Shown: positions 61,924 through 64,000 of the stretch, one piece after another
How the letters are laid out: every line of letters starts with the position of its first letter
Numbering within the stretch: the first letter of the stretch is position 1
Origin: an uncultured Lachnospiraceae bacterium
GTDB lineage: Bacteria > Bacillota > Clostridia > Lachnospirales > Lachnospiraceae
Direction: 5' to 3'
DNA: 64,000 nt
Assembly: GCA_900319245.1 (NCBI GenBank)
Contig: ONNQ01000016.1
Coordinates: 19,334 to 83,333, forward strand
Position numbers and translations under genes: made by a program
Notes under the pieces: generated by a model
Database searches by the model: none
What the model was told of the DNA's origin: nothing
Seen by the model: the letters and a program-made list of their open reading frames with translations, nothing else

Positions 61924-63246
61924 TCAATCGTTCAGGAATCCCTTGTAATTGCGAACCATCATCATGGATTCGATCTGCTTGATCGTCTCGAGCACAACGC
62001 TCACGACGATGATCAGGCTGGTTCCTCCAAAGCTTACAGAAGCGTTGAATACGCCTCTGAAGATGAAAGGAAGAATACCGACGATCGTAAGACCGATCGC
62101 GCCGATAAAGATGATGTAGTTCAGAATCCTGTTGAGGTAATCACTCGTAGGCTTGCCGGGACGGATACCCGGGATAAAGCCTCCGCGCTTCTTCAGATTG
62201 TCGGCAATCTCCAGCGGATTGAACGTAATGGATGTATAGAAGTATGCGAAGAAGATCAGCATAGCAATATATACAAGCAGTCCAAGCGAATATTTGATCT
62301 GGCTGGGATTGCACCAGTAGGAGGAGGAGAGGTAGCGGAGAACTTCCGACCAGACTCCTGTTCCCTTGTAGCCGGCCAGTGTGGAGATGATCACAGGGAA
62401 CTCCATAATGGAGGATGCGAAGATGATCGGCATAACGCCTGCTGTGTTTACCTTCAGCGGAATCACAGAGTTGGCACCGCCAACCAGTCTTCTGCCCTGA
62501 ATCTTCTGTGCGTACTGCACCGGGATTCTTCTCTCAGCATCGTTGAGAAGGATAACCATCACTACCATCGCTACGATGATCGCAATGATGATCACTGCCG
62601 CGACAAAGCCGATGGCGATTGTCTTTCCGAATACGAACTGCGTGAACAGTGACGCAATGTCCTGCGGCATTCTGGAAATAATGTTGATCGCAAGTACGAT
62701 CGAAATGCCGTTTCCGACGCCCTTTTCTGTGATCTGCTCACCTACCCACATAAGGAATGCACTGCCTGCTGTCAAAGTACAGATCACCATGATGATATTG
62801 ATGGCATTGTACTCTTCGAGCAGTCCCTGTCTGCCAAAACCGATTGCCATTGCGGCGCCTTCCATAAGAGCAAGCGCTACGGTGACATAACGGGTAATAG
62901 AGACAAGAAGCTTTCTTCCCTCTTCACCTTCTCTCTGCATCTCTTCCAGCTTGGGAATCGCGATGGTAAGCAGCTGAATGATGATCGAGGAAGTGATGTA
63001 GGGTGTAATGTTGAGTGCCAGAATGGACATATTTAAGAAGGATCCGCCGGTAAATGCATCCACAAAGCTGAACGCATCACCCGTCTGTGCGGCAAACCAG
63101 TTGCTGAAGTACGTTCTGTCAACACCGGGTGCCGGAAGCTGCGATCCAATTCTGATGACGATCATCATCAGCAGGGTGTAAAGAAGCTTCTGACGGATCT
63201 CCTTAAGTTTAAATACATTCTTTACATTGTTTAGAGATTCTAACAT
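61924..63246 (-). CDS. secY: Preprotein translocase subunit SecY
   Basis: The 440-residue protein has ten membrane helices and forms the Sec channel. Signatures are QLLTIAIPKLEEMQREGEEGRK, GVGNGISIVLAINI and, near the end, GGFIPGIRPGKPTSDYLNRIL. It follows rplO in the spc operon. Confidence 0.98.
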   Translation of the reverse strand: MLESLNNVKNVFKLKEIRQKLLYTLLMMIVIRIGSQLPAPGVDRTYFSNWFAAQTGDAFSFVDAFTGGSFLNMSILALNITPYITSSIIIQLLTIAIPKLEEMQREGEEGRKLLVSITRYVTVALALMEGAAMAIGFGRQGLLEEYNAINIIMVICTLTAGSAFLMWVGEQITEKGVGNGISIVLAINIISRMPQDIASLFTQFVFGKTIAIGFVAAVIIIAIIVAMVVMVILLNDAERRIPVQYAQKIQGRRLVGGANSVIPLKVNTAGVMPIIFASSIMEFPVIISTLAGYKGTGVWSEVLRYLSSSYWCNPSQIKYSLGLLVYIAMLIFFAYFYTSITFNPLEIADNLKKRGGFIPGIRPGKPTSDYLNRILNYIIFIGAIGLTIVGILPFIFRGVFNASVSFGGTSLIIVVSVVLETIKQIESMMMVRNYKGFLND

Positions 63247-63326
63247 ATAACAGACCTCTTAGGCTTAACGGGCTTATGCCGCCTCTTCCTCAAGAGATTG
63301 GAAGGAAAAGGCGGCTGTTTCCCGAA

Positions 63327-63767
63327 TTATTCTGCGACTTCAGCAGTACCGCCGGCAGCTTCGATCTTAGCCTTGGCAGCAGCGCTGTAAGCATTAACCT
63401 TGACGTTGAGCTTCTTTGCAAGATCGCTGCAGCCGATGATCTTTACGCCATCTCTGGACTCTTTGATGATGCCGGCATCCTTAAGAGCCTGTACATCAAC
63501 AGTAGCGCCGTCTTCAAATTTCTCAAGTCTTGTAATGTCAATAGCAACGATATCTTTGCTATTGTAGCATGTGAAGCCTCTCTTAGGAAGTCTTCTGAAC
63601 AGAGGCATCTGGCCGCCTTCGAAACCAGGTCTCGGAGCTCCGGAACGAGCCTTCTGTCCTTTGTGTCCGTAACCAGCTGTCTTTCCGTTTCCGGAAGCGT
63701 GGCCGCGGCCTTTTCTGTATTTGCTGTGCTTGGAACCGTCAGCAGGTCTTAAATTTGATAATTCCAT
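63327..63767 (-). CDS. rplO: 50S ribosomal protein L15
   Basis: The 146-residue protein starts with MELSNLRPADGSKHSKYRKGRG in family style and has GHKGQKARSG and FEGGQMPLFRRLPKRGF. The start at 63767 follows GGAGGGAT; an ATG 10 codons earlier overlaps rpmD. Confidence 0.98.
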   Translation of the reverse strand: MELSNLRPADGSKHSKYRKGRGHASGNGKTAGYGHKGQKARSGAPRPGFEGGQMPLFRRLPKRGFTCYNSKDIVAIDITRLEKFEDGATVDVQALKDAGIIKESRDGVKIIGCSDLAKKLNVKVNAYSAAAKAKIEAAGGTAEVAE

Positions 63768-63780
63768 CTTTATCCCTCCC

Positions 63781-63996
63781 TTAGTCCAGTTCTTCAACCT
63801 TAACCATGTGGCTGATCAGGCGGATCTGGCCTCTGGTTGCAGCGTTGTCAGGAAGAATCACAGAGCTGTTCAGTTTCTTAAAGCCCATGGATTCAACAAT
63901 CTTTCTATTCTTCGGAACTGCACCGATGGTAGACTTGATCAGAGTGATCTTAAGCTTTTTCGGCTCAGCCTTTGTCTCTTTTACATCTGTAGGCAT
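63781..63996 (-). CDS. rpmD: 50S ribosomal protein L30
   Basis: The 71-residue protein has LKITLIKSTIGAVPKNRKIVESMGFKKLNSSV, the L30 signature. An N-terminal extension of about 12 charged residues precedes the usual start (typical length is 58-60). It begins 4 bp from the right window edge; the spc operon continues beyond. Confidence 0.95.
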   Translation of the reverse strand: MPTDVKETKAEPKKLKITLIKSTIGAVPKNRKIVESMGFKKLNSSVILPDNAATRGQIRLISHMVKVEELD

Positions 63997-64000
63997 ACCA

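Overview
The window reads as a chromosomal segment of an anaerobic Firmicute, most likely a Lachnospiraceae-type Clostridium relative. The evidence is the Firmicute ribosomal and ECF gene order (rpmD-rplO-secY-adk-infA-rpmJ-rpsM-rpsK-rpsD-rpoA-rplQ-ecfA1-ecfA2-ecfT-truA-rplM-rpsI), RNase Y, SHMT, a class I desulfoferrodoxin (oxygen defence of anaerobes), a very long 2-hydroxyacyl-CoA dehydratase/activase-type protein, strong GGAGG ribosome binding sites and sigma-A promoters. Coding DNA is moderately GC-rich. Most genes lie on the minus strand.

Layout. 1-2614: the start of a type I restriction-modification operon (hsdR, then hsdM running off the left edge). 2961-9441: an rRNA uracil methyltransferase, desulfoferrodoxin, an EF-G/TetM-like GTPase fused to a YacP/Rae1-type NYN nuclease, and on the plus strand purC and a YgjP-type metallopeptidase. 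9425-18605: a MOP flippase, glgA, rny, recX-recA with an SOS box, and an operon of a rhomboid-like membrane protein, a reduced sigma-70-like protein and an unknown protein. 18790-23136: the giant dehydratase activase. 23137-24042: a gene-poor stretch holding a strong promoter with an embedded palindrome and about 620 nt of hairpin-rich minus-strand sequence, best read as a large structured non-coding RNA. 24043-31059: glyA, a PAP2-type protein, an LCP cell-wall ligase, proC and a lipoprotein with a zinc-protease motif. 31134-39663: a long minus-strand run of LRR protein, VWA protein, MoxR ATPase, small protein, truA, hybrid histidine kinase and HAD phosphatase. 39911-45720: secreted and membrane proteins, galE, an EEP-family protein, a DUF218 protein and thiT under a TPP riboswitch. 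46084-49547: two neighbouring fusion genes, HPr-D-2-hydroxyacid dehydrogenase and 2-isopropylmalate synthase-AraC. 49893-63996: apt, an L,D-transpeptidase, rpsI-rplM, a second truA, the ECF transporter module, and the alpha/spc ribosomal operons up to rpmD.

The most unusual content is (i) the hairpin-rich RNA locus at about 23270-23935, (ii) the ribosomal GTPase-A-site nuclease fusion, (iii) the adjacent pair of enzyme-regulator fusions at 46084-49547 with palindromic sites at the promoter between them, (iv) twin stem-loops sharing one loop sequence between rpoA and rplQ, and (v) a sigma-like protein without region 4 in an operon with a rhomboid-like protein carrying a zinc ribbon. All calls come from reading the sequence and translations; no database search was possible.
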